A stretch of DNA of 17,624 nucleotides from Planctomycetaceae bacterium. GTDB lineage: Bacteria > Planctomycetota > Planctomycetia > Planctomycetales > Planctomycetaceae. The translations under genes and the position numbers were made by a program. Positions 1-7,374 of the stretch are shown here, piece after piece. Position 1 is the stretch's first letter; the number at the start of each line of letters is the position of its first letter. Under the pieces are notes generated by a model, which worked only from the letters and a program-made list of their open reading frames with translations, was not told the DNA's origin and did not search any database. The DNA is taken from positions 1 through 17,624 of the forward strand of contig JAGQQB010000017.1 of assembly GCA_020426425.1 (NCBI GenBank), given 5' to 3'.

Positions 1-430
1 GGGGGCCAAGCCAATCTCGCGGCGGCTGGCCAGGGGGCAAGCGGTCGTCACCATGGCGACCGAGACAGCGCAGCTTGTTCGCGATCGCAAGCTTAGTAAA
101 GGGGATGTGCTCGAAGTCGCTCGGCTGGCGGGGATCATGGCAACCAAGCAGACCGACAAACTGATTCCGCTGTGCCATTCGCTCGGGCTCGACAGTGCCG
201 CCATCGACTTTGACTGGCTCACGCCGACTCAGCTGCGCATCACATCCACCGTCAGCATGCAGGGCAGAACCGGCGTCGAAATGGAAGCCCTCACAGCGGT
301 CAGCATCGCCGCGCTCACTGTGTACGACATGTGCAAGGCGGTCGACCGGGCGATGGAGATTGGCCAGATCGTGCTGCTGGAAAAGCAGGGGGGCAAGAGC
401 GGGCACTACGTGCGCTCAGTGAGCGAGTAG
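1..430 (+). CDS. moaC: Cyclic pyranopterin monophosphate synthase MoaC (5' end outside window)
   Basis: MoaC converts the 3',8-cyclo-GTP product of MoaA into cyclic pyranopterin monophosphate, the first stable intermediate of molybdenum cofactor synthesis in the cytoplasm. The reading frame is open from base 2, and the first visible residues (GAKPISRRLARGQAVV) match the conserved MoaC N-terminal region. About 15-20 residues are therefore missing, and the internal ATG at 53 is not the start. The visible 142 residues carry the family hallmarks: the LIPLCH segment with the conserved His, the GVEMEAL block, YDMCKAVD with the catalytic-region Asp and Lys, and the C-terminal GGKSG. The gene ends in TAG at 428-430. 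Nothing else from Moco synthesis is in the window, and a 171-bp gap separates it from the next gene. Identification is secure from motif conservation; only the true start is unknown. Confidence 0.96.
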   Translation, partial: GAKPISRRLARGQAVVTMATETAQLVRDRKLSKGDVLEVARLAGIMATKQTDKLIPLCHSLGLDSAAIDFDWLTPTQLRITSTVSMQGRTGVEMEALTAVSIAALTVYDMCKAVDRAMEIGQIVLLEKQGGKSGHYVRSVSE

Positions 431-601
431 TTCAACTCGGCTTCGCTAGAAATCACGAAAGGGTCGAGATTCCGCGCCGGACTGGTCATCGTTTTGGGCA
501 TCATGAACGAATGCTCCGTCCGCGTCTGCCTCCACTGCTGGGCATGACTTGTGGTGGAACTCATTGTACTGAAGACTCACCAACCGATCAGAGGAGTTGC
601 C

Positions 602-1429
602 ATGCGGAATCTAAACAACTGGATCGTCGCCGGATTGATGGGACTATGTGGATGGCTGGAACCGTTCAGCGTCGCATCAGTCGGGCCAGGATCTGTGCGT
701 GCCGATGACGTCCAGCCGACGGTCACCGGTGAGGGTGGCGTATCAACTTCCGAACCGAAATCCCGGCCAGTTGGCATTCGCGTCAGCAGCCCCGGCATGG
801 ACTCCCCGAACGCGAAGAAGATCGCCGATGTACTCGCACTGGAGACGCATCTGGAGTTTCCCGGGAATCCACTGGCGGATGTCGCTGACTTCATCAGCGA
901 GCTGCACGAAATCCCGATCCTGCTCGACGAAGCCACTCTGGCTAGCGAAGGGGTCGCACCCGATACCGAAGTTCGCACGGTGATCTCACAGGTCAGCCTG
1001 CGCTCGGCCCTGAAGTTGGTGCTGGCCGATGTCGGGGGCGTGCCGCTCGACTACGTGATCGAAGATGAGGTCCTCAAGATCACCACGCGGGACCAGGCGG
1101 ACCGCACTTACGAGACACACATCTACGATGTCCGCGCCCTGCAACTCGACGATCCCGAAACGCTGGTGCATGTGCTCAAGCACACCACGTCAGGCAGATG
1201 GAACGTGAACCAGGGAGACGCCCTCGGCGACATCAGCTACGTGCGCGGCAACTTCGTCATTCGCCAAACGCAACGGGTGCATCGAGAGATCGTCACCTTG
1301 CTGGAGGGTCTGGCCGATCATGTGCAGCAGGGAACTGGCGATGAGAATTGGCCCACACCGAAGGAACTTCCGGTGCGACCACCCACTCCCGAACTCGAAC
1401 CAGTTCCGCCAATTCCTAACTTATACTAG
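602..1429 (+). CDS. Secreted STN/secretin-N-like hypothetical protein
   Basis: This 275-residue protein is predicted to be exported: residues 1-35 form a signal-like N terminus (MRNLNNW, a hydrophobic stretch, then S-V-R-A before DDVQ). I chose the ATG at 602 over an in-frame one at 551 because GAGGAG lies at 591-596, five bases upstream, and because it puts the hydrophobic segment at the N terminus. Residues 78-165 resemble the STN/secretin N-domain-like unit common in planctomycete secreted proteins (LEFPGNPLADVADFI, LLDEATL, VSLRSALKLVL, YVIEDEVLKITT). Residues 170-238 form a second unit beginning THIYDVRAL and ending with GNFVIRQTQRVHREI, followed by LLEGL. The tail is proline-rich. No secretin barrel follows, so a type II or III secretion role should not be assumed. 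Function is unknown; a periplasmic binding or scaffolding role is only inference. Confidence 0.8.
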   Translation: MRNLNNWIVAGLMGLCGWLEPFSVASVGPGSVRADDVQPTVTGEGGVSTSEPKSRPVGIRVSSPGMDSPNAKKIADVLALETHLEFPGNPLADVADFISELHEIPILLDEATLASEGVAPDTEVRTVISQVSLRSALKLVLADVGGVPLDYVIEDEVLKITTRDQADRTYETHIYDVRALQLDDPETLVHVLKHTTSGRWNVNQGDALGDISYVRGNFVIRQTQRVHREIVTLLEGLADHVQQGTGDENWPTPKELPVRPPTPELEPVPPIPNLY

Positions 1430-1444
1430 CGCGTTGATTCTCCT

Positions 1445-1588
1445 CGTACCCAAGCTCCAGCTTGGGTACGCCCTCGCCACCAAGCTCTGCTTGGTCACTC
1501 TGGACGACATTTGCAAAGGACACCGACTCGGCACACGGGGAAGCAGAGCTTCCAGTCGAGTCGGTCCCCAAGCTGGAGCTTGGGGACC
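1445..1588. repeat. Nested inverted array of REP-like palindromes
   Basis: Four perfect short palindromes lie in 144 bp in the order A-B-B'-A'. A (1445-1470) has 12-bp arms, CGTACCCAAGCT and its complement, around CC. B (1479-1495) has 7-bp arms, ACCAAGC, around TCT. B' (1539-1553) has 6-bp arms, GGAAGC, around AGA. A' (1563-1588) has 12-bp arms, GGTCCCCAAGCT, around GG. Cores of A and A' and of B and B' are reverse complements, so each half is an inverted copy of the other and about 50 bp could pair. CCGACTCG at 1523-1530 also pairs with CGAGTCGG at 1557-1564. The layout resembles twin inverted REP elements (BIMEs), which are moved by RAYT transposases, but no such gene is in the window. Location between convergent genes is typical. 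Confidence 0.8.
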
Positions 1589-1599
1589 AGGAAACTTAA

Positions 1600-1636
1600 A
1601 ACGTCGAGTAGTCACCGTGTGCGACCACTCGACGTT
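1600..1636. terminator. Candidate bidirectional intrinsic terminator
   Basis: AACGTCGAGT (1600-1609) pairs perfectly with ACTCGACGTT (1627-1636), giving a 10-bp stem around a 17-nt loop that can itself partly pair (GTC/GAC). On the plus strand the stem is followed by TCTTGTTT. On the minus strand it is followed by TTTTAAGTTT. It sits between the convergent 602-1429 gene and the 1690-3054 sulfatase gene, where a shared terminator would be expected. The T-rich tails are imperfect, so termination is likely but not certain. Confidence 0.55.
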
Positions 1637-1655
1637 CTTGTTTGCAGACGTCGTC

Positions 1656-1700
1656 CCATCCGTTGCGGACGGCACTCGGAGAGTGCCTGCTACCGGATGG
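1656..1700. repeat. Two-tier palindrome overlapping the sulfatase stop codon
   Basis: An inner hairpin, GGCACTC-GGA-GAGTGCC (1671-1687), is enclosed by CCATCCG (1656-1662) and CGGATGG (1694-1700). The outer right arm runs into the last codons of the minus-strand sulfatase, whose TAG is at 1690-1692. The sequence differs from the A/B palindromes upstream and looks like a separate dispersed palindromic family. A contribution to transcript end formation is possible. Confidence 0.6.
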
Positions 1701-3054
1701 TGAACGTCTTTGGTTCCGCTTCCATTTCCGCTTCCCAGGCTTTGAGCCGTTCTTTCAGATCGGCGACGATCTCGGGGTGCGTGAAGCAGAGGTTGTGGCG
1801 TTCGCCGATGTCCTGGCTCAGATCGAAGAGCAGGTCCATCGTGCCGCCATCGTCGAGGTACTTCCATTGGCCGTGTCGGATGGCGCGCATCTTGCGATTC
1901 GAGCGATCGATCCGCCAGTAGAATGTCCGCTCCTGTTCGGGTTGTTCGCCGGTCAGAATCGGAATGAGGTTAATGCCGTCGAGCTTGTACCCCTCGGGTG
2001 GTTTCGCTCCGGCAGCAGCGGTGAACGTGGCGGTCAGATCCATGGTGATGGCCGCCTGATCTGTGACCTTCCCTTCGGGGAGTTTCTCCGGCCAGCGCAT
2101 CAGGCAGGGAACGCGAATGCCTCCTTCCCACAAGGTCGCCTTGTGGTGAAACAGCGGCTGGTTATTGGCCCAGCGTTCGCCGCCGTTGTCGCTGGAGAAG
2201 ACGAATAACGTATTGTCCGCGACGCCTGCGTCTTCGAGTTCCAGCATGATCATCCCCACGCCGAGATCGATCCGCTGCAGCATCTGCTTGTAGATCTCGC
2301 GGCTGCCCACGAGCATGTTCGCCTTGGTGACCTTCGGCGTCTCCGGAGCATCGGGCGGCTGGAATGGGGCATGCGTCGCCAGATGCGGGACATACAGGAA
2401 GAACGGCTTGTCGGCATTATCGCGGACAAATTTCGCCGCATGATGATTGATCAGATCGGTCAGGTATCCTTCTTCTTTGCTAATGTTCAGCCCGTCGCGC
2501 AGCGTGTAGGTGCCGTCGTAATAAATGTGGCGATAGTAGTCGGAGTGCCCGAGCAACTCGCCGAAGTACCGATGAAAGCCATGGTTCAGCGGGTTGTATT
2601 CATCGTCGTAGCCCAGATGCCACTTGCCGAAGGCGCCGCAAGTGTAGCCCGCCGCGCTCAGCATCTTGGCAATGCCAGGATGATCATTCGGCAGACCGAT
2701 GCCATGATGCATGACGTCAATTGAAGTCCATTCGCCGTCAATCAAACGACGTCGTTCGGCGGTGTACCCCAGCGCCCATTCAAAGCCAACACGCTGCTGC
2801 CAGCGTCCGGTAATGAAGCCGCAACGTGTGGGGGAACAGACCGGGGCATTTGCATAGAAGCTTGTGAACTTCACCCCTTCGGAAGCCAGGCGATCGATGT
2901 GCGGGGTTTCGACATCACCTCCCATGCAACCGACATCGCCGTAACCCATGTCGTCAACGAGGACGAATACGATGTTGGGTGGCCGGTCGGCGAGGGTGGT
3001 CGTCGTACAAACCAACAGCAGCAGGCCCAGCAGCACTCGCATTCCCATCTGCAT
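1690..3054 (-). CDS. Secreted sulfatase of the arylsulfatase / GalNAc-6-sulfatase type
   Basis: This 454-residue enzyme should hydrolyse sulfate esters, probably on a sulfated glycan, outside the cytoplasmic membrane. The start is the ATG at 3054: AAGGA lies just upstream, and it yields a signal peptide (MRVLLGLLLLV core, cleavage near residue 22). An in-frame extension to 3180 would bury this signal. Motifs in order: NIVFVLVDDMG with metal-binding D34/D35; C73-S-P-T-R77, the signature whose Cys is oxidised to formylglycine; GKWHLG with K144 and H146; PHLATHAPF (221-231) with a substrate-region His; and SSDNGG with D289/N290. The length is usual for compact family members, and all expected active-site residues are present. 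The exact substrate cannot be read from sequence. It stands alone, 231 bp downstream of the FHA-GGDEF gene. Confidence 0.93.
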   Translation of the reverse strand: MQMGMRVLLGLLLLVCTTTTLADRPPNIVFVLVDDMGYGDVGCMGGDVETPHIDRLASEGVKFTSFYANAPVCSPTRCGFITGRWQQRVGFEWALGYTAERRRLIDGEWTSIDVMHHGIGLPNDHPGIAKMLSAAGYTCGAFGKWHLGYDDEYNPLNHGFHRYFGELLGHSDYYRHIYYDGTYTLRDGLNISKEEGYLTDLINHHAAKFVRDNADKPFFLYVPHLATHAPFQPPDAPETPKVTKANMLVGSREIYKQMLQRIDLGVGMIMLELEDAGVADNTLFVFSSDNGGERWANNQPLFHHKATLWEGGIRVPCLMRWPEKLPEGKVTDQAAITMDLTATFTAAAGAKPPEGYKLDGINLIPILTGEQPEQERTFYWRIDRSNRKMRAIRHGQWKYLDDGGTMDLLFDLSQDIGERHNLCFTHPEIVADLKERLKAWEAEMEAEPKTFTIR

Positions 3055-3141
3055 CGTCGTTCCTTTCGCAATCGCAGGCTCCAAATCGTGCAACGCGTAG
3101 GTTGGAGGCTGGGGTGAAGAATGTCCAGCGACCCGGCGCAA

Positions 3142-3232
3142 GCGACGATGGCGTCGCGCAGAGCGAACGAGTCCCACCACATGCAGACGCTCCCCGAGCC
3201 CGTTGCGCGAGCGTTCGAGTCAACCCTCGCGC
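3142..3232. repeat. Small inverted repeats upstream of the sulfatase gene
   Basis: The 231-bp gap (3055-3285) between the FHA-GGDEF gene and the sulfatase gene holds two perfect small inverted repeats: GCGACG-ATGG-CGTCGC (3142-3157), and GCGCGAG (3205-3211) with CTCGCGC (3226-3232). On the minus strand the second follows the FHA-GGDEF stop (3286) and could help end that transcript. There is no T-tract. I see no gene here. Confidence 0.35.
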
Positions 3233-3285
3233 GTGACGCCTGAGGCGATTCGAGTCTACCTGTCAAACTGCTTGCGAACGACGTC

Positions 3286-4191
3286 TTAGAAGCAGACTTG
3301 ATTGCGCCCGGCGGACTTGGCTTCGTACAGCTTCTGATCGGCTGCGTCGAGCATCTCCTTAGGAGAGATCAGGTCGAGACCACTGGAGTGCGCGGCACCG
3401 ATGCTCATGGTGAGGGAGACGGCTCCCTTCGAGGTCTCGAAGGGTTTCGAAGCCACCAGGTCGCGCAGGTCTTCGGCCAGTCTCAGCAGATCGTCGCGGC
3501 TAATCTCGACAGCCGCCAATGCAAACTCCTCGCCACCAAAGCGAGCGAGGACTTCATCGCCGCGAACGCGAACCTTAATGCGGCGGCAGAATCCAGTCAG
3601 CAACTCATCGCCAATGAGGTGACCGTATTTGTCGTTGACTTGCTTAAAATGATCCAGATCCATGAGCAGCAGGCCGAGTTGCCGGGCATGCCGGGACGAA
3701 CGCAAGACCTCTCGCTGGAACGCATCTTCGAAATAGCGTCGATTGTACGTCTGCGTGAGCGCGTCGATGGTCATCATCTCGAAGACCGCTTCGTGGTACA
3801 TCGCCTCGACATGATTGGACGCCAGGTACTTGAAGATGTGGAACCCAAGACGAATTTGATCGCCTGGTTTGAGTTCGTGGGTCGTCACGCGGACATCGTT
3901 GACGAAGGTGCCGTTCAGGCTGTTTAAGTCGGTGAGCACATGCCGGTCGCCGCGCCATTCAATTTTGCAATGATGGCGAGAGGTGTAGTCGTCCGGGAGT
4001 TCGCATTCACAATCGCTGCCACGTCCCAGCCGCACAGCCGGTTTGTCCAACGCAAATAGACTGCCACCGACCCCGGCAGGATAGATCCGGACGATGCACG
4101 CTCCGTTCGCGCATTCCGGTTGTCGAGAGCCAGAATATGGGATGTCTGTTTTCGTCTCAGGCAGCTGAAACATCGGGGAAGTACGAGGCAT
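3286..4191 (-). CDS. FHA-GGDEF protein (predicted diguanylate cyclase)
   Basis: This 301-residue cytoplasmic protein couples a phosphothreonine-recognition domain to cyclic di-GMP synthesis (2 GTP to c-di-GMP). The FHA domain spans about 50-123: GRGSDCE (56-62), SRHH (71-74) and LNSLNGTFVN (89-98) are the canonical ligand-binding loops. The GGDEF domain covers about 139-300, with DLDHFKQVND (178-187), KYGHLIGDELL (188-198) and the catalytic G219-GEEF223 intact, so activity is expected. The product-inhibition site is normally RxxD five residues before GGEEF; here it reads R210-G-D-E213, with Glu in place of Asp, so feedback inhibition may be altered. There is no signal peptide or membrane segment. 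The ATG at 4191 has no clear Shine-Dalgarno sequence; M7 (4173) is an alternative. The activating kinase is not in the window. Confidence 0.93.
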   Translation of the reverse strand: MPRTSPMFQLPETKTDIPYSGSRQPECANGACIVRIYPAGVGGSLFALDKPAVRLGRGSDCECELPDDYTSRHHCKIEWRGDRHVLTDLNSLNGTFVNDVRVTTHELKPGDQIRLGFHIFKYLASNHVEAMYHEAVFEMMTIDALTQTYNRRYFEDAFQREVLRSSRHARQLGLLLMDLDHFKQVNDKYGHLIGDELLTGFCRRIKVRVRGDEVLARFGGEEFALAAVEISRDDLLRLAEDLRDLVASKPFETSKGAVSLTMSIGAAHSSGLDLISPKEMLDAADQKLYEAKSAGRNQVCF

Positions 4192-4370
4192 CAGAGCAAT
4201 CTCATCAATTTGGCCCAGGGGAAGTGATCATCAATAACGTAGGCCATGATGTGATTCGGCAACGCTGAGGACCCGGCACGGAGATTGAATCGCCCCTGGC
4301 CGGTCCGGTCCTACCGATTACGCTGTCAACGACAGGTGCAGTTGGCACAGTTGCGTCGGCAACTCGAAGG

Positions 4371-4396
4371 CCCGGTGTGGTCTCCGTTGCACCGGG
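4371..4396. terminator. Weak hairpin after the TPR-peptidase gene
   Basis: CCCGGTG (4371-4377) pairs with CACCGGG (4390-4396) in the 254-bp gap (4192-4445) between the TPR-peptidase gene and the FHA-GGDEF gene. It lies about 50 bp beyond the minus-strand stop at 4446. No T-tract follows, so a role in termination is possible but unproven. The rest of the gap holds nothing I can name. Confidence 0.25.
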
Positions 4397-4445
4397 GGTT
4401 CTCAGCTGTTCGGTGGGGCTGATACTTGGCCAACACCGGGTGTGA

Positions 4446-7007
4446 TCATTCGGCTCCCGTTGACGGCTCCGGCCTTTGCTCCGACTTCCGCTCCTGGCTA
4501 CGGATCTCCAGCAACAGGGACAATGCTTGACGATAGCGCGGCGCTTCTTCGAGGGACTTGAGTACCTGGCGTTTGGCCTCAGCCCAGTGCTGTTGCTTCG
4601 CAAGTTGACGCGCGAGCCGGTAGTGCAGATCAGCGGGATCGTCGGGATCGAGGGCGAGGAGCGAGGCGAGTGCCGTCGCGGCGAGATCGGCATCACCGCT
4701 TGTTTCGGCCACATGAGCGATTGCCATGTGGGGTTGTGGAATCAGCGGCTTGATTCCGCGGAGCTTCAGTGCATAGCGCAGCGTAGCGTCCTGATCGTTC
4801 TCCTCGGCTGTGAGTTCGAGCAATCGCAGTAACGCGGCGGCGTGATCGTCATCACGCTCCACGAGTTGCTCCAGGACAGAACGTTCCGCTGCTGCATCGC
4901 CCACCTTGCGTTCAGCCTGGGCAAGCAGCCAGCTGATGCATTCTGCACCGGTTTCGTAGGGAAAGAGTTCATGTGCCGTCCGCAGGACTGGCAGTGCGAG
5001 ATCCCAGCGTTCCAACCGCACAAGTGCCGCTGCGCATGCCTTGAGTCCCGGATAATTCGTGGGATGTTCTTTTGCCCATGTGGCGATGTCGCTCGCTGTG
5101 TTCAACTCCTGCGTCTGCAGATTCGGATTGGTCCAATCGACGTTCGTTCCGAAATCCTCAGCCAGCTTCCGGACATGGTCCGCAAAGCTTTCTTCAAGCA
5201 GCGGCAGTGGATCGGTATGTCGCGGCAGGGCCTCCTTGATCGCCATGCCAGCGGCGAGATCATCGAGCACCTTGAGCAGTGTGTCGAAGCCGTACTCGGC
5301 GATCAAATACTCAACCACCAACGATGATTCGTAGTAGGCAAATTGCAGATGCAACCCCGATTTGGGAGCTAGAAACGCACCACTCAAATCTCCAATCGCG
5401 GTCAGTTCGCCGCCAAGGATCATCTCTCGATAGATCGGGGTCAGCTGCTCGCCCCAAGAGGGGTCGCGTTGCCGTTCTTCGTAAACGGAGATCCCTTCGC
5501 TCAGCCAGCGCGGCATCCGGTTGTGCGTTTTGTTCAAAGTGATGACGTGCGCATACTCATGCCACAAGACCGATTCCAGATTGACCGGCGACGTGTTCTG
5601 TGATGCAGGACTGTTGGCAGTGATCACATTGCCGAAGCAGACGCCCAAGTATCCACCAGCGCCCGGCAATCCAAACGTGCGGACGGCGAAGTCGTTCGGA
5701 TCGGGGAACAATTCGACAAGCGTTGGCTGCGCAAGTTGGACCTGATACTTCTGGCCCAGTTCGCTGCGAGCCGTTTCGAGCAACTCCAGGACGACAGCTC
5801 CATAAATGTCCGCCTCCCGCCGGTCCATACGGAGTCGGACTCCGTCCCCTTCCAATGTGGCGAAGCGGTCGAGTTCCGTCCGCAGCGTCAGCAGGTTGTA
5901 CAGTTCGACATCGTAGGGATCGGACGCCGCCGCCAGATCGGCGAGTTCCCAACCCTCTTGCTCGTCCCCCAAACGCAACAGATCCTCCGCCGCCTGCTTC
6001 TGTGCGGGGAGATAGTTTGCCTCAAATTCCAGCGCCCGACGCTGATGGCTCAGCCCTTCAGCGAAGCGATACTTCTGTGAGAGTTCACGTCCAATGATGT
6101 GGTCGACGGCAGGATTATTTGACCACTTCGCGAGCGCCTGAGTCCGCAGCTCGGTCGCAAGGTCTGCGTCCCCCTGCAGCACGTTCAGCACCGACCAGAA
6201 GGCGAGCATCTCAGGGTGATGAGGGTTGATTTCGGCGAGTGCGTTGAGCTGCTTTTCCGCCTCAGCGTACTGTTCCGCTTCCAGTGCCCGGTCGACCACC
6301 CACAGCAAGGCGTCGGCATGATGCGGATTGAGTTCGAGCGTTTTCGTGACTGCGGTCGTGGCAGCTTGTCGATCTGATCCGAGTAGCGCCTGTCCAAGTC
6401 CGAAGTGGAAGTCTGGATCGTCGGGATGCCGCTCCAGTCCAGCCCGATACAAATCGGCGGCGAGTTGGAAGTCGCGTTTCGCCAGTGCCAAACGTCCAAG
6501 CGCCAATTGCGGTTCGCGATGCAGCGGGTTATTGCGTTGCGCCCGCTTGAAGAACGTATTCTGCACGTCCTTCGCGTCAGCGCCCCCGTGGAGTGCCCAT
6601 TCCCCGAGGGTGACAAGATTGTCGGCATCGGTATAACGCCAGGGAGAGGCCTCGGCAAGTTTGCCAATCTCGATGGTCAGCGATTCGACCAGGTCAGCTT
6701 TGCCAGCGAGGGGGAGCACCTGCATCAACTGCCAGCGGAGTCGCACGCTCCAACTGTACTTTTCCATCGCGCTGGTCAGTGTAGTAGTTGCCCCGTCGTA
6801 GTTTCCCTGCGCGATCTGAGCGGCGGCCAGGATCTGATGCCACGACTCGCCATAGACGCCGCGCTCAATCGCCGCGTTCGTCAGTGCTTCACACTGTTGA
6901 TAATCGCCCTTAAGCAGCAGTTGGCGGCAGTCATCAATCTCCGCCGCGCAGGCGGCTCCTCCCCCCAACAAACAGGCCAGCGACAATATCGTACGCACGA
7001 TCGACAT
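4446..7007 (-). CDS. Secreted TPR protein with internal MA-like HExxH metallopeptidase domain
   Basis: This 853-residue exported protein has a signal peptide (MSIVRTILSLACLLGGGAACAA, residues 1-22), then TPR-type helical repeats from about 25 to 370 (for example KRDFQLAADLYRAGLERHPDDPDFHFGLGQALL). A peptidase MA-like (gluzincin) domain covers about 395-600. H483-EYAH487 supplies the two zinc His and the catalytic Glu, and WLSEG, with E504 seventeen residues later, is the likely third ligand. A second TPR block fills about 650-840 (ELFPYETGAE, AALLRLLELT, LALDPDDPADLHYRLARQLAKQQHW). I prefer the ATG at 7007 to an in-frame GTG at 7037 because it places the signal peptide at the terminus. The zinc motif is complete, so activity is plausible; the substrate is unknown. 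TPRs on both sides suggest it works on or within a protein complex in the periplasm. Confidence 0.87.
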   Translation of the reverse strand: MSIVRTILSLACLLGGGAACAAEIDDCRQLLLKGDYQQCEALTNAAIERGVYGESWHQILAAAQIAQGNYDGATTTLTSAMEKYSWSVRLRWQLMQVLPLAGKADLVESLTIEIGKLAEASPWRYTDADNLVTLGEWALHGGADAKDVQNTFFKRAQRNNPLHREPQLALGRLALAKRDFQLAADLYRAGLERHPDDPDFHFGLGQALLGSDRQAATTAVTKTLELNPHHADALLWVVDRALEAEQYAEAEKQLNALAEINPHHPEMLAFWSVLNVLQGDADLATELRTQALAKWSNNPAVDHIIGRELSQKYRFAEGLSHQRRALEFEANYLPAQKQAAEDLLRLGDEQEGWELADLAAASDPYDVELYNLLTLRTELDRFATLEGDGVRLRMDRREADIYGAVVLELLETARSELGQKYQVQLAQPTLVELFPDPNDFAVRTFGLPGAGGYLGVCFGNVITANSPASQNTSPVNLESVLWHEYAHVITLNKTHNRMPRWLSEGISVYEERQRDPSWGEQLTPIYREMILGGELTAIGDLSGAFLAPKSGLHLQFAYYESSLVVEYLIAEYGFDTLLKVLDDLAAGMAIKEALPRHTDPLPLLEESFADHVRKLAEDFGTNVDWTNPNLQTQELNTASDIATWAKEHPTNYPGLKACAAALVRLERWDLALPVLRTAHELFPYETGAECISWLLAQAERKVGDAAAERSVLEQLVERDDDHAAALLRLLELTAEENDQDATLRYALKLRGIKPLIPQPHMAIAHVAETSGDADLAATALASLLALDPDDPADLHYRLARQLAKQQHWAEAKRQVLKSLEEAPRYRQALSLLLEIRSQERKSEQRPEPSTGAE

Positions 7008-7374
7008 GGGGGCTCGACTCCGGCAGACAGGGTTCACTCACCACAGTCTACCGAAGAACGACGATGATGTCCCACCGATCAGGAGCGGCCTTGGATTATG
7101 CGATGCCTCTGATGCGTGGTGGTCACCACCTGCGAATCGAAAGCGGTGTCTTCAGTTCAACGCCAACGAGCCCCGGCAGGTCTCGGGCACGAGCCCCATC
7201 TGTCAGATGCACACTGGAGCGTGTGGCACTTCGTCGGTGTGCCCATTGTTCAATGGTGCGGCAGGCAGGAAGCTCTGCCCAGGCTCACCTGACTACCGAC
7301 GTGCGACAACGCACAGCAACCGGAGCGGCTGTGCGTTGTCATTGCGTCGAATTGTCCAACATCTGCGGGAGCGA
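7008..7374. other. 367-bp non-coding gap with palindromes
   Basis: This stretch separates the outer-membrane-type gene from the TPR-peptidase gene, both on the minus strand. I see no open frame with coding character. It holds a strong 36-bp hairpin near the outer-membrane gene (7305-7340, listed separately) and a short palindrome, GGTGG-TCA-CCACC (7118-7130), about 110 bp upstream of the TPR-peptidase start, which could be an operator. No convincing -35/-10 pair was found, although a promoter for the TPR-peptidase gene must lie here if it is transcribed separately. Confidence 0.5.
7305..7340 (-). terminator. Strong 13-bp perfect hairpin downstream of outer-membrane protein gene
   Basis: GACAACGCACAGC (7305-7317) pairs perfectly with GCTGTGCGTTGTC (7328-7340) around a 10-nt loop. 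It begins 34 bp beyond the minus-strand stop of the outer-membrane-type gene at 7375, where a terminator or an mRNA 3'-stabilising hairpin is expected. There is no T-run after the stem, so it is not a classical intrinsic terminator. It may instead block 3'-exonucleases or be a dispersed palindrome. Confidence 0.5.

Noticed and set aside
602..1429. Secretin pore (type II/III secretion) reading of the STN-like protein
   Set aside because: Only N-domain-like units are visible; the protein is 275 residues with a proline-rich tail and lacks a secretin barrel.
1445..1588. Possible CRISPR array
   Set aside because: The units are inverted palindromes of two types, not direct repeats with unique spacers of constant length, and no cas gene is present.
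1421..1867. Minus-strand open frame of 148 codons across the repeat block
   Set aside because: Most of it is the palindromic array and the 3' end of the sulfatase in another frame; there is no ribosome site or recognisable motif.
4205..4714. Minus-strand open frame of 169 codons extending past the TPR-peptidase stop
   Set aside because: It overlaps the TPR gene in a different frame, and the part beyond the stop is low-complexity Pro/Thr/Gly with no motif. A frameshifted extension is not supported, as the TPR protein ends naturally after a full repeat.
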